Shown here: positions 52,760 to 61,468 of the stretch, in pieces
How positions within the stretch are numbered: position 1 is the first letter of the stretch
Layout of the letters: each line of letters begins with the position of its first letter
Assembly: GCF_900156915.1 (NCBI RefSeq)
Contig: NZ_LT732535.1
Span: 3,899,968-3,963,967, forward strand
Source of the DNA: Sediminibacillus massiliensis
Lineage (GTDB): Bacteria; Bacillota; Bacilli; Bacillales; Amphibacillaceae
Direction of reading: 5' to 3'
DNA: 64,000 nucleotides
Made by a program: the position numbers and the translations under genes
Notes under the pieces: generated by a model
Databases searched by the model: none
The model's input: only the letters and a program-made list of their open reading frames with translations
Told to the model about the DNA's origin: nothing

Positions 52760-53809
52760 TTGTCGTTCATTGAAACGTATAGAGGAACAATTAAAAGGAA
52801 AAAGGGAGAGTTAAGCAAACTTAGGACTTCTAAAGCTGCCGAGGTAGGAAAAATACCGTCACATAAGAAAAAAATACTTTCAGCCCAAGCAACTATCAGT
52901 AGAACAAAGTCGGCTGTTAGCATGACTTCTAAATATAAAGAAATTGAACGTGAAGAGAAAAAACTAGCTGGTATTGATAAAAAGATTGCTGAGTTTGATA
53001 AAAAGATAGCAAAAATTGAAGGTGACATAATCTCTGAAGAAAAAAAGCTAGATCGAGAGGTTGAACGTGAGCAAAAGAAAAGAAATGCTGCAGAAAAGAA
53101 GAGACTAGCTAATAACGAAAAACGCATGAAGGAGGTTAGTAGTATGCTGGATAAGCATGGTAAAATACACCAAGAAACAAATAGGACATTGGAAGAATTA
53201 AAAAAGTTACCAGATAAAATTACTGTCCTATTTATGGCTTCTAATCCTTTAGATGCACCAAAATTAAGATTGGACGAAGAGGCTAGAGACATTCAAGGGA
53301 TGATTAGAAAATCAGAAAATAGAGATTCTGTATCATTTGAAACTAGATGGGCTACTAGAGCTTTGGACGTAATACAAACTATTAATGAGGAAAATCCCAC
53401 AATCATTCACTTTAGTGGGCATGGATCGGAGGATGATGAAATTGTTTTCCAAGACAATCAAGGGAATGCTAAACTTGTCTCCAAGGAGGCAATAGTCCAA
53501 ACAATGATGAGTACATCGGATGAAATTAAATTGGTCTTTTTTAACACCTGTTTTTCATATGGACAAGCACAGGCGATGGTACAACATGTGGACGCAGCTA
53601 TTGGGATGACGACCACAATAGGTGATGAAGCCGCCAGGGTCTTTGCTGCTCATTTTTATGCTGCCATTGGCTTTGGACTTTCGGTGAAGAGGGCTTTCGA
53701 ACAAGGAAAAGCTGCTCTAATGCTCGAAGGTATTCCAGAAGAAAATACACCAGGATTATACGTGAAAAAGGGACTTAATCCAAATGAACTAATTATAGTA
53801 AAACCTTAA
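52760..53809 (+). CDS. CHAT-domain (caspase-like) protease with coiled-coil N-terminus
   Basis: Protein of 349 residues. The first 150 or so are highly charged coiled coil (KYKEIEREEKKLAGIDKKIA). The C-terminal CHAT peptidase domain begins near ITVLFMASNPLDAPKLRLDE. The catalytic pair is visible: His in IIHFSGHGSEDD and Cys in FFNTCFSYGQAQ. CHAT proteases act in several immune and cell-death systems, including those that cleave gasdermins. I start it at TTG 52760, which has an ideal aggagg site nine bases upstream and a TATAAT at 52718-52723 before it; an in-frame ATG at 52679 lies in the preceding terminator. Separate promoter, AT-rich. Confidence 0.88.
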   Translation: MSFIETYRGTIKRKKGELSKLRTSKAAEVGKIPSHKKKILSAQATISRTKSAVSMTSKYKEIEREEKKLAGIDKKIAEFDKKIAKIEGDIISEEKKLDREVEREQKKRNAAEKKRLANNEKRMKEVSSMLDKHGKIHQETNRTLEELKKLPDKITVLFMASNPLDAPKLRLDEEARDIQGMIRKSENRDSVSFETRWATRALDVIQTINEENPTIIHFSGHGSEDDEIVFQDNQGNAKLVSKEAIVQTMMSTSDEIKLVFFNTCFSYGQAQAMVQHVDAAIGMTTTIGDEAARVFAAHFYAAIGFGLSVKRAFEQGKAALMLEGIPEENTPGLYVKKGLNPNELIIVKP

Positions 53810-54009
53810 TTTCTTTAATTGATTTTTGAATTTTTCGCTGTTAGAGAGGTAGAAGGTTCTATTCTCCTTCCTTGTTTTTTCCTGCTTAAATTACCACGCA
53901 GAACATTATCATAAAGAAAATATTAAATAGTTTATCATCTTGAGGATTGAGTGCCTGTCACCACCTTAATAAATTGATTCTTCTTCAACCGCACATAACT
54001 AAAATGATA

Positions 54010-54393
54010 ATGAGCGAACTTTATAACAATCAGCCGATTGATGCAGGAGATGTGTTCGACTCCGACTTAAACCAGAATCATAGTTTTCAAGACAACTATC
54101 AGGAAGTTCCGCATCTGGATATCAACTCTTTCTCCAGACAGGACATTTTCAATGCAGGCGATCCGTTGAAGCATGCACACAGTTACAAGTGCCCGGAGCT
54201 GAAATTGGATGTAGGGAATATCCATTCTGTTGATCCCCATTATGTAGATGGGTACACAAGGGCGGACGGCACTTATGTGGATGGTTACTATCGCGATGGT
54301 GATGGAAATACGGATATAGATCGAACGAAAGAAGAAGGTGGGGGTTATTATCGGAGTGATCCTGATGGGGTGAGTGGTAATAATCTTGGGTGA
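54010..54393 (+). CDS. Acidic Tyr/Asp-rich protein, copy 2
   Basis: Paralogue of the 50955 gene, also 127 residues, differing at about ten positions (MSELYNNQPIDAGDVFDSDL start). The repeat begins at about the start codon, so the strong ribosome site of copy 1 is absent: the bases before this ATG are aactaaaatgata. Expression may be poor. The coding frame is nevertheless intact, with several synonymous changes, which suggests it was or is under selection. Confidence 0.7.
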   Translation: MSELYNNQPIDAGDVFDSDLNQNHSFQDNYQEVPHLDINSFSRQDIFNAGDPLKHAHSYKCPELKLDVGNIHSVDPHYVDGYTRADGTYVDGYYRDGDGNTDIDRTKEEGGGYYRSDPDGVSGNNLG

Positions 54394-54417
54394 GTTGAGA
54401 GAATGATAGTGAAAGAG

Positions 54418-54450
54418 GAGGCTGTGTGAGTATGTTACAGCCTCTTTTTT
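54418..54450 (+). terminator. Terminator after acidic gene copy 2
   Basis: GAGGCTGT / ACAGCCTC stem and T run, the duplicated form of the terminator at 51363. Confidence 0.88.
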
Positions 54451-54457
54451 TGTGGGC

Positions 54458-55181
54458 GCTGTGAAAAATCCTATTTATACCAAATGTATTTAATTTACTT
54501 GACCAATTTGTAGACCAAGTGGTGTACCAATCTGCACCTGTATTAGAGATTGTGGACCGGTTGGAAGTGGAAAGGTTTACCGTACTTAAAAGAGATGAAG
54601 AAGAAAGAGGATATAAAAGAGAAAAGGAAAGGCGCGTGGTAAAAATTTTTAGACGAACTTAGCTTAGAAAATTTTACCCAATCCTCCATGATCAATAAAA
54701 TAATCTCTTGATTTTTCCGAACGCAACACCTAATTGCGAGCATGAGACGATTATGGTTATAAGAACGGAAGCAAACGAGCTCGTGCTGATTAGGAGGGGC
54801 TGAGAATGTCGGTGAGGTAATCAGGGGTGTTTTATAACTGTTTTATTATTTATAGGGCAGATTATGGAGTAACACGTATATTTGTATCAGTCTTTATAAC
54901 ATATTGTCTAGTATAAGCTTTTACTTCAATGACTTGTGAGAAAGAGTATTTTTCAGTTTGAGTGGAAGATCAATTGGATAATTATGTTAAATATGATATG
55001 GTAAAATATTGTAATATACGAAGAGTATGTTATTAATATAAAAAGTTTTAATAAGTAATTAAATTTACATACAACCGCTAGGACAAAATCGGTGTCTATT
55101 TTATAGTCGGAGAAGCTCATAAAAGGTTGACGAAAAGCTAGGTCTAAAACTTTAGATGAAACTGCCATTAGGGGGATTTAA
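54458..55181. other. AT-rich intergenic region
   Basis: About 720 bases with no supportable gene. A short frame on the plus strand near 54545-54660 (IVDRLEVERFTVLKRDEE) looks like the end of a broken gene, but it has no start. Nothing else was recognised. Confidence 0.4.
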
Positions 55182-56618
55182 ATGAATAAAAACGAAATAA
55201 TCAATTACTTAAAATCTAACATACCTGACTACTCAGTTAAAGCTAATTTAAATAAACATATTCTGCAATATTCGGTACATGTACATCCGTTTATCACAAA
55301 CGGAAATCTACATCCTTTTATAATAAATCTAGTAAACGCATTAGATAAAATAGAACAGGCTCTTCCAGACAAGAGTTATGCAAAAACTACTATAGAAAGA
55401 ATAGCTAGTTTTAACAAGGATAACTTTGAGCAAGTTATACAGACTTTTGCTGAAATTACTATTTTAAAAAGGTTAGTTACTGTTGCAACGCCACCCAATA
55501 CTATTACATTGGACCCTACGGCAAAAAAAGGTGGTAAAAATCCCGAGTACAGAGGCCGAGTAAAAGACATATATTTTGCTATAGAGGTTAAAACTGCAAG
55601 TTTATTTAAATTTAATATCGAACGGCAAACTGGTTTACAAATTACGAGTAGGTTTGATGATGAAGACCTAGATATACTTATTCAAAGTGGAAAAACAGTT
55701 AATTCTCGAGCATTAAAAGTGAAGGATTATTTAGTTAGTGCTGACAAAAAATTTGAGCAATACAAACAAAAAGAAGAATTTAAAGGTGATTTACGCCTTC
55801 TCTGTATTTTTTGGGACGACTATATTAATGAACCTCTAAGTGCTCTGGCTAACCCTTATTCCGGCTTGTTAACTGAAAACTCTTTTTATAAAGATTCTCG
55901 CTTTGAAAATGTTGATGGTGTAATCGTCATAAGACATTTACATCAATTTTTCAGAATGCTTCAGTATGGTGAAATAGTCAATTATGGACAAGAAGGAGTT
56001 TATGATGCTTTTGATTATTCTAACCCAATGGTTGATTCAATATATTTTCCAAATCCAATAGGAAGACAAATTCCATTAGAATACCTTTCGTTATTTCAAG
56101 TTAGACATTATTTAGATGTTTTAGACCCTTTGGTGGCAGAATACAATTCTACTGATTTTGTAGATTGGAAGTCAATGACTTCTATTACAGGTGTTAATAC
56201 ATTACCAGAGGAAATCAGAAAAAAGGTTTTATTATATTTCCTTGAAAGACTATCTTCAAGTGTGAAAATTCCTTATAAAGACATAGCTTATTTTGGAAAT
56301 GTTAATATAGATATAATTTACTCTAGTTTACGAGAATATGGTTATGATGAAGTGACATTTGAAGAGGAATTCTTTGCAGTTATTGAAAACAGTTTAGAAT
56401 TTAGTGGGGCGGTAGCTCACCACCCAGAAACATTGAGAATAGTAGAAAAGGAAGAACAGAGGCGCTCATATAATGATGAGGTTTGTATGAATGCTTTCAG
56501 AAGAAATTGTCAAACACCTAAAGAAGAAGATTGCCCATGTGGATCCAGAGAGTCATTTGAATCTTGTTGTTTGGAAAAATTAAAGTATTATGAATATACT
56601 CATTATTACAATTTGTAA
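55182..56618 (+). CDS. SEC-C motif protein with nuclease-like core
   Basis: Protein of 478 residues. Near residues 110-145 it reads DPTAKKGGKNPEYRGRVKDI then YFAIEVKTAS, a pattern (Asp ... Glu-x-Lys) compatible with a PD-(D/E)xK nuclease. The C-terminus is a SEC-C zinc motif (CPCGSRESFESCC), known from SecA and from many proteins of mobile islands. Ribosome site ggggga, AT-rich codons. Target and function unknown; a defence or DNA-processing role is inferred from domains and location. Confidence 0.72.
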   Translation: MNKNEIINYLKSNIPDYSVKANLNKHILQYSVHVHPFITNGNLHPFIINLVNALDKIEQALPDKSYAKTTIERIASFNKDNFEQVIQTFAEITILKRLVTVATPPNTITLDPTAKKGGKNPEYRGRVKDIYFAIEVKTASLFKFNIERQTGLQITSRFDDEDLDILIQSGKTVNSRALKVKDYLVSADKKFEQYKQKEEFKGDLRLLCIFWDDYINEPLSALANPYSGLLTENSFYKDSRFENVDGVIVIRHLHQFFRMLQYGEIVNYGQEGVYDAFDYSNPMVDSIYFPNPIGRQIPLEYLSLFQVRHYLDVLDPLVAEYNSTDFVDWKSMTSITGVNTLPEEIRKKVLLYFLERLSSSVKIPYKDIAYFGNVNIDIIYSSLREYGYDEVTFEEEFFAVIENSLEFSGAVAHHPETLRIVEKEEQRRSYNDEVCMNAFRRNCQTPKEEDCPCGSRESFESCCLEKLKYYEYTHYYNL

Positions 56619-56685
56619 AATCAAGAGTATTCACTATATCATGTAAGAAAGGTTATTCAGTAGAAGTTAAAGCAAAAGGGCGAAC

Positions 56686-56713
56686 ATATCTTTTTATTAA
56701 AAAGATATTTTTC
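56686..56713 (+). terminator. Terminator of the SEC-C gene
   Basis: Perfect AT-rich stem ATATCTTTTT / AAAAAGATAT followed by TTTTC. Confidence 0.7.
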
Positions 56714-56833
56714 TTAAGTTTAAAAAAACTATCATTCCCCCCTTCAGGATATGAATCTAAAAAATTATAGATAATTTTTTTGCAATCAGGCAGTTTAACG
56801 GAACATAACATTTCTATAAAAAACTCAAACCCG

Positions 56834-56857
56834 AAAAAGGCTGCCCCACCGGCAGCC
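56834..56857 (-). terminator. Terminator of the TPR-dynamin gene (minus strand)
   Basis: GGCTGCC / GGCAGCC stem, with five T residues on the minus strand. Confidence 0.88.
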
Positions 56858-56877
56858 TTCTTCTTTTATCCTTCACC

Positions 56878-59592
56878 CTACTGATACTCATGAATCCGTT
56901 CCTCAAACTTCTCCATCCACTCATACTGACGATGCCTCAACTCAAACAACTTCAGCGGATCAAGCTGTGTCTCAGGATGTTCCCTCATTTCATTCAGGGC
57001 GTTTCTATTCTTTTCGATGTCCTCCAGTGCCTCTTCCAACGTTCTCTCCAGCTCTTCATTAGGATTTTTGAAAAACATGCTGATGTCGCGTTCCAGATAC
57101 TTTTCAAACAACTCAAACTGCTGCATGAACTGATCCGTAATGGATTGGGTTACGGCGCTGTAGTCTTTGTTTTCGATGAACTGCTTGTACTTACTATGAA
57201 TCATGTCGTTTTGCGAGAACGCGCCGAACAGTCTGCCGGCACTTTTCCATAGGAACTGGGTCGGATCCGAATTGGTGATGATGTTGACTTTTTCGGGTTG
57301 TGCGCTTCCTCTTGTCATCCGGTCGACATCCCGGCGCCAGTCGTTCAGTACTTTGAAGTCGCAGTCCAGGGTGATTTTTTCTTCGCCATATAGCTGATTG
57401 AAGCTTTCGCTGATGTCATGCAGGTATGCCTGGCTGTCGTTGAACTGGCCTTCGCAGCTGACGATCCATCCTTGGATGGCTGTGCGGAAGTTCGGCAGGG
57501 CCGTGTCTTCCAGGTAATCGGCGATGCGCTTGTTCATTTCTTCATTCAACTCGATATGGATTTTGTTGAAATCACTTTTTTCGTTGACCAATTTGGAACA
57601 GTTCTTCAACAGTTCCGGTATTTTTTTGTTCAGTTCTTTCCGCAAGTCGTCTGTAATCGCTTTGTAGGATTTTTTGACGACGCGGGCTTTTTCTTCCTCC
57701 ATGTCGCTTAACTGGTGTTGGGCGCCTTTCAGTTTTACGACAATTTCATCGTTCCATTTGATGTTCTCGACATAGGAATCTTCCATTTCTGTACGGCGGT
57801 CGCGCAGTGTCTGGATCGCTTTGTTGACGAAATATAGGAGGTTGATTGCGCGTATCTTTTCCTGGTTTTCGTCTCCGATAATCGTCCAGATCATTTCGGA
57901 CGCTTCAGCCAGGCGGTTTTTCCGGTCATTGACGCGGAAAGAAAACACATTGGCATTAGGGAAATAGGAATAAATTCGTTCGGTTGTCGTTTTGAACATT
58001 TCCGCTTCTTGCTGATAATCGGCTGCCCAGTCCATTTGGCATAACAGGAAATGGATTGGCAGGTCTGGTGCCTGTTCTTTGATTTTGACCGCTTTGTCCA
58101 GCTCTTCGAAGGTGAGATGGGAATCGGCGTTCATCACGAACAGCAGTCCATCCGCTAGATGTGCGTGTCGTCCTGCAACCGGAAGCGGGCTGTGAATCAA
58201 ACCGAGCTTATGATCCTGCAAGAACGAAACAGGTCTTCTGCACTTGATGAAGTTGTCCCTGATCCGGACAGCCTGCCGGTAAGCCTCGGAGTCGGAAACA
58301 CTGCTTTGTTGATTGTTTGATACAACTTGGATTTCCGCTTCTTCTGCGTCTTTGAAAAGAATCGTCGCAGAAGTGCTGTCCTCGACGAGCCGCTCATTTA
58401 ATAGAGTATTGAGAAATGTCGTTTTTCCGGCAGTTTCCGGTCCTGCCACCATCAAGTTGTAGGCTTGGACATCGAGCAATTCCCGGACCATTGCCTGGAA
58501 TTGTTCCCCGAATGAAAAGCCTTCATATTCCGCCCAGTTCAGGAGCGATGTTAACAACTTGCTTCCATCTTCCACACCATTGTGATTGCGGCCCGATTTT
58601 TTGAGCAGATTTTCGGCCTTGCTAACGACTTCTTCGTCGATGGCAGATGGGAACAGCTCGTTCCAAGCCAGAACTGCTGCTGATGAAACGAGCGGGTCGG
58701 AAGTAGCTGACACCTTCAGCCAATTGGTCAGATGATTCGGAATCAAATAAGAGAAATCCTCGATCAGCATTTCCCGGTTCGTCAATTCCAAATACGTTTC
58801 TTCATATAAAAGGGGAAGGTCCCGCCACACATAAGAGTCTTCCGGTTTCAAGACGAGAAACAGCTTGTTGTACTCCTCAAGCCATGTGAAATACATGTCG
58901 GTGTGTTTATAACTGTTCCAAAGTGCCGCCGAGAGGCTTTCGAAACGGGCCTGGTTCAGACTGAATAAACGAACCAAAGCCTGCTTGAAGTAATTCGGCT
59001 GTTTGCCAGTCGTATGGCCTGCTTCGACATAGGACTCGACCACCTTGAACCATGACAGCGACTCGGTCCGGATCGCTTCGTTGATAGCGAGTGCCACGGC
59101 ATTGTCCCAGTCGTGCTGTTTTTCGAAAAAGGATCTCGCCATATCGGTCACATCCGGGTAATCCGGATTGAGATCGACCGCTTTTTTGATCGATTCTACC
59201 GCAAGCTCCAGCTTGTCGCGTTGTATGTACAAGGAGAACAGCTGCAGAAGCACTTCCGTTTTCAATACATCCGAGTCGGTTTCGACTTCCTTATAGTAAT
59301 CCTCGGCGATGGCGAGTAAGTCGATTTCAAGATGGGCATCGGCGATATTTTTGGTAGCCCACGGCTTCAATTCATCGGAAACATTTTCCCATTTGAAAAT
59401 CGCCGCTTCATAGTCTTTGTTTTGGAAATAGATTTCTCCCTGTGCAAACCGGATTGACGATAATTCGGGCATTTCCTGTTTCTGTTCTTCGCTGTACAGC
59501 TCGCCCAAGACCTGGATTGGCTGGGCGTTTGTATTCTCTTCCATCAATGTTTCGTAATAGGTTTTGTTGATCAGTTGCTTTTCTACTGTCAT
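56878..59592 (-). CDS. TPR-containing dynamin-like GTPase
   Basis: Protein of 904 residues. The first part (about 40-175) has TPR-like helices (AQGEIYFQNKDYEAAIFKWE and KLELAVESIKKAVDLNPDYP). The GTPase domain starts near residue 378, with P-loop GPETAGKTT (384-392). The G3 position reads LIHSPLP instead of the normal DxxG, and G4 reads CQMDW, so nucleotide hydrolysis may be impaired. Coiled coils follow to the end. It lies alone and opposite to the three-gene dynamin operon 6 kb away. TPR-dynamin fusions probably recruit partner proteins. GC content matches the core genome rather than the neighbouring AT-rich island. Confidence 0.82.
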   Translation of the reverse strand: MTVEKQLINKTYYETLMEENTNAQPIQVLGELYSEEQKQEMPELSSIRFAQGEIYFQNKDYEAAIFKWENVSDELKPWATKNIADAHLEIDLLAIAEDYYKEVETDSDVLKTEVLLQLFSLYIQRDKLELAVESIKKAVDLNPDYPDVTDMARSFFEKQHDWDNAVALAINEAIRTESLSWFKVVESYVEAGHTTGKQPNYFKQALVRLFSLNQARFESLSAALWNSYKHTDMYFTWLEEYNKLFLVLKPEDSYVWRDLPLLYEETYLELTNREMLIEDFSYLIPNHLTNWLKVSATSDPLVSSAAVLAWNELFPSAIDEEVVSKAENLLKKSGRNHNGVEDGSKLLTSLLNWAEYEGFSFGEQFQAMVRELLDVQAYNLMVAGPETAGKTTFLNTLLNERLVEDSTSATILFKDAEEAEIQVVSNNQQSSVSDSEAYRQAVRIRDNFIKCRRPVSFLQDHKLGLIHSPLPVAGRHAHLADGLLFVMNADSHLTFEELDKAVKIKEQAPDLPIHFLLCQMDWAADYQQEAEMFKTTTERIYSYFPNANVFSFRVNDRKNRLAEASEMIWTIIGDENQEKIRAINLLYFVNKAIQTLRDRRTEMEDSYVENIKWNDEIVVKLKGAQHQLSDMEEEKARVVKKSYKAITDDLRKELNKKIPELLKNCSKLVNEKSDFNKIHIELNEEMNKRIADYLEDTALPNFRTAIQGWIVSCEGQFNDSQAYLHDISESFNQLYGEEKITLDCDFKVLNDWRRDVDRMTRGSAQPEKVNIITNSDPTQFLWKSAGRLFGAFSQNDMIHSKYKQFIENKDYSAVTQSITDQFMQQFELFEKYLERDISMFFKNPNEELERTLEEALEDIEKNRNALNEMREHPETQLDPLKLFELRHRQYEWMEKFEERIHEYQ

Positions 59593-59902
59593 CTAGATCC
59601 CCCGCAGTGCTTATTTAAAAGCGTGAATTCAGATTACGACAACGTCCTTCTAACAACGAAGGAAGTCACATGCTAAAAAATCGCATAGTACGCCATTATT
59701 CTTTTACTATCCTTATATGGTAACAAAAAATCCTGCATTGCAATGTTTCAATTCGCTAAGTTTTTTGTTACAGTCTTGTATCTTATACGAGAATTTTATC
59801 AATCTTTCTGCCGATTTACTACCCGGCATGACAGTGATAAAATAGTAATATTAAGCTGATAGATTTTATCGGCAATTTTAAAAAAGTTGGAGATGTAAAA
59901 AA
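59593..59902. other. Divergent promoter region
   Basis: About 310 bases between the divergent TPR-dynamin and mnmH genes. It should contain both promoters, but none matches consensus well enough to call. Confidence 0.4.
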
Positions 59903-60952
59903 ATGTTTCAAGATATCCATCTAGATGAAGTATTAGCCTTACATCAGAAACAACAAATCAAGCTGATCGATGTCAGGTCGCCGTCCGAGTTTCGTGATTG
60001 GACCATCCCCGGGAGTATCAACATTCCTGTTTTCAATGACGAGGAAAGGGCGGAGGTAGGCACGATTTACAAACAGGAAAGTACCGAAGCTGCCAAAAAA
60101 CGCGGGCTCGAAATCATGTCGGCGAAGCTTCCGCAGTTTATCGAAAAGTTCAAAGAAGTCGAAGGTCCGAAAGCCGTGTTCTGCTGGCGCGGGGGTATGC
60201 GCAGTAAAACGGCTGCCACCGTGGTCGATTTGATGGGGATGTCTGTATCCCGTCTGGTTGGCGGAATCAGAACATACCGCAGCTGGGTGGTCGACACATT
60301 GAACAGTTATCATATACAGCCAGAGTCGATTGCTTTGAACGGTTATACCGGATCGGGCAAAACCATCATTTTACACGAATTGAGGAAAAAAGGGTATCCG
60401 GTCATCGATTTGGAAGGCATGGCCCAGCACAGGGGATCTGTGTTCGGACAAATCGGCCTGACGCCGAACAACCAGAAAAAATTTGATTCCCTGCTTCTCG
60501 AGCAGTTGATTCACTATCAATCCGCTCCCTATATTTTGTTCGAAGCAGAAAGCAAACGGATCGGCAAAGTGGCCCTTCCCGATTTTTTGTCCGAGAAAAA
60601 ATCGAACGGCATCCAGATTTTTATCGATATGCCGGTGGAAGAGCGGGTCAAAATCATTCTCGAAGATTATGAGCCATGGAAACACCATCAGGAAAATTTG
60701 AATGCATTTGACCATATTAAAAAACGGATCCATACCCCGATAGCAAAAGAAATCGAAACAGCACTCCATTCGGAAGACTATGCGACCGCTGTCAGGCTTT
60801 TGCTGGAATATTATTATGATCCGCGCTATGATCATACCCGGAAACAATATGCAGATGAAAAAACCCGTTACATCAAAGTGGATAACATAGAAGATGCGAT
60901 TGCTTCGATGGAAGAATTGCTGGCACAAATGAACATGCCGATCCATGCTTGA
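59903..60952 (+). CDS. mnmH: tRNA 2-selenouridine synthase
   Basis: Enzyme of 349 residues (also called SelU/YbbB) that replaces sulfur by selenium in wobble 2-thiouridine of tRNA via a geranylated intermediate. N-terminal rhodanese domain with catalytic Cys94 (AVFCWRGGMRS), then a P-loop domain (GYTGSGKT, 147-154). It implies a selenophosphate supply (SelD) elsewhere in the genome. Single gene with its own terminator. Confidence 0.93.
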   Translation: MFQDIHLDEVLALHQKQQIKLIDVRSPSEFRDWTIPGSINIPVFNDEERAEVGTIYKQESTEAAKKRGLEIMSAKLPQFIEKFKEVEGPKAVFCWRGGMRSKTAATVVDLMGMSVSRLVGGIRTYRSWVVDTLNSYHIQPESIALNGYTGSGKTIILHELRKKGYPVIDLEGMAQHRGSVFGQIGLTPNNQKKFDSLLLEQLIHYQSAPYILFEAESKRIGKVALPDFLSEKKSNGIQIFIDMPVEERVKIILEDYEPWKHHQENLNAFDHIKKRIHTPIAKEIETALHSEDYATAVRLLLEYYYDPRYDHTRKQYADEKTRYIKVDNIEDAIASMEELLAQMNMPIHA

Positions 60953-60955
60953 CAA

Positions 60956-60982
60956 GAGAGGCCGGTCCGCCGGTCTCTTTTT
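60956..60982 (+). terminator. Terminator of mnmH
   Basis: AGAGGCCGG / CCGGTCTCT stem with a four-base loop and a T run. Confidence 0.88.
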
Positions 60983-61004
60983 CATATTTTTTTAAGAAAA
61001 AACT

Positions 61005-61031
61005 TAAAATCCCGCCAGACAGAGCCGATAT
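61005..61031 (+). promoter_or_regulatory. Sigma-D promoter of flaG-fliD
   Basis: TAAA at 61005-61008, 15-base spacer, GCCGATAT at 61024-61031. Spacing and sequence match the flgM and hag promoters. Confidence 0.9.
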
Positions 61032-61067
61032 AAAAAGAAAATACATATAAAGGAGTTGGCTTTTGTA

Positions 61068-61454
61068 ATGAATGTTGGGAGAATCATATCTGGATCCCAA
61101 CTACTGCAAAAGGCTGAACACATCGAGTATCCTACATCTGCAGAAGACAGATCCATTACTGAAATCAAACAAATCGAATCCAATGATACTAGCAATCGCG
61201 AAGATGGATTAAATGAAGACAGAGAGTCGGATAAACAAAGAGTGAAAGATATGGTCGAGGCGTTGAACGAATTCATCGGACCGAGCCGATCATCACTTAA
61301 ATTCGAATATCATGAGAAATTGGAAAAATATTATGCCACGATCATTGATACGGAATCAAATGAAGTCATCAAGGAAATTCCACCCAAAAAGCTGCTGGAC
61401 ATGTATGCGTCGATGGCTGAAATGATGGGTTTCATCGTGGATGAGAAGATATAG
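61068..61454 (+). CDS. flaG: Flagellar protein FlaG
   Basis: Protein of 128 residues (YvyC in B. subtilis). The conserved FlaG part is C-terminal (SSLKFEYHEKLEKYYATIID and EVIKEIPPKKLLDMYASMAE). It influences filament length. The ATG at 61068 is 12 bases after aaggag, a little far; a TTG at 61056 directly abuts that site and is less likely. Confidence 0.9.
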   Translation: MNVGRIISGSQLLQKAEHIEYPTSAEDRSITEIKQIESNDTSNREDGLNEDRESDKQRVKDMVEALNEFIGPSRSSLKFEYHEKLEKYYATIIDTESNEVIKEIPPKKLLDMYASMAEMMGFIVDEKI

Positions 61455-61468
61455 AGGCTGGTGAGAAA

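Larger units (their letters stand above)
54009..54457 (+). repeat. Direct repeat, right copy
   Basis: Counterpart of 50954-51403, covering the gene and its terminator (54418-54450). Together the copies frame the 2.6-kb CHAT module. Confidence 0.85.

Noticed and set aside
54545-54660. Short plus-strand frame with IVDRLEVERF
   Set aside because: No start codon with a ribosome site and no clear family; at most a gene fragment.
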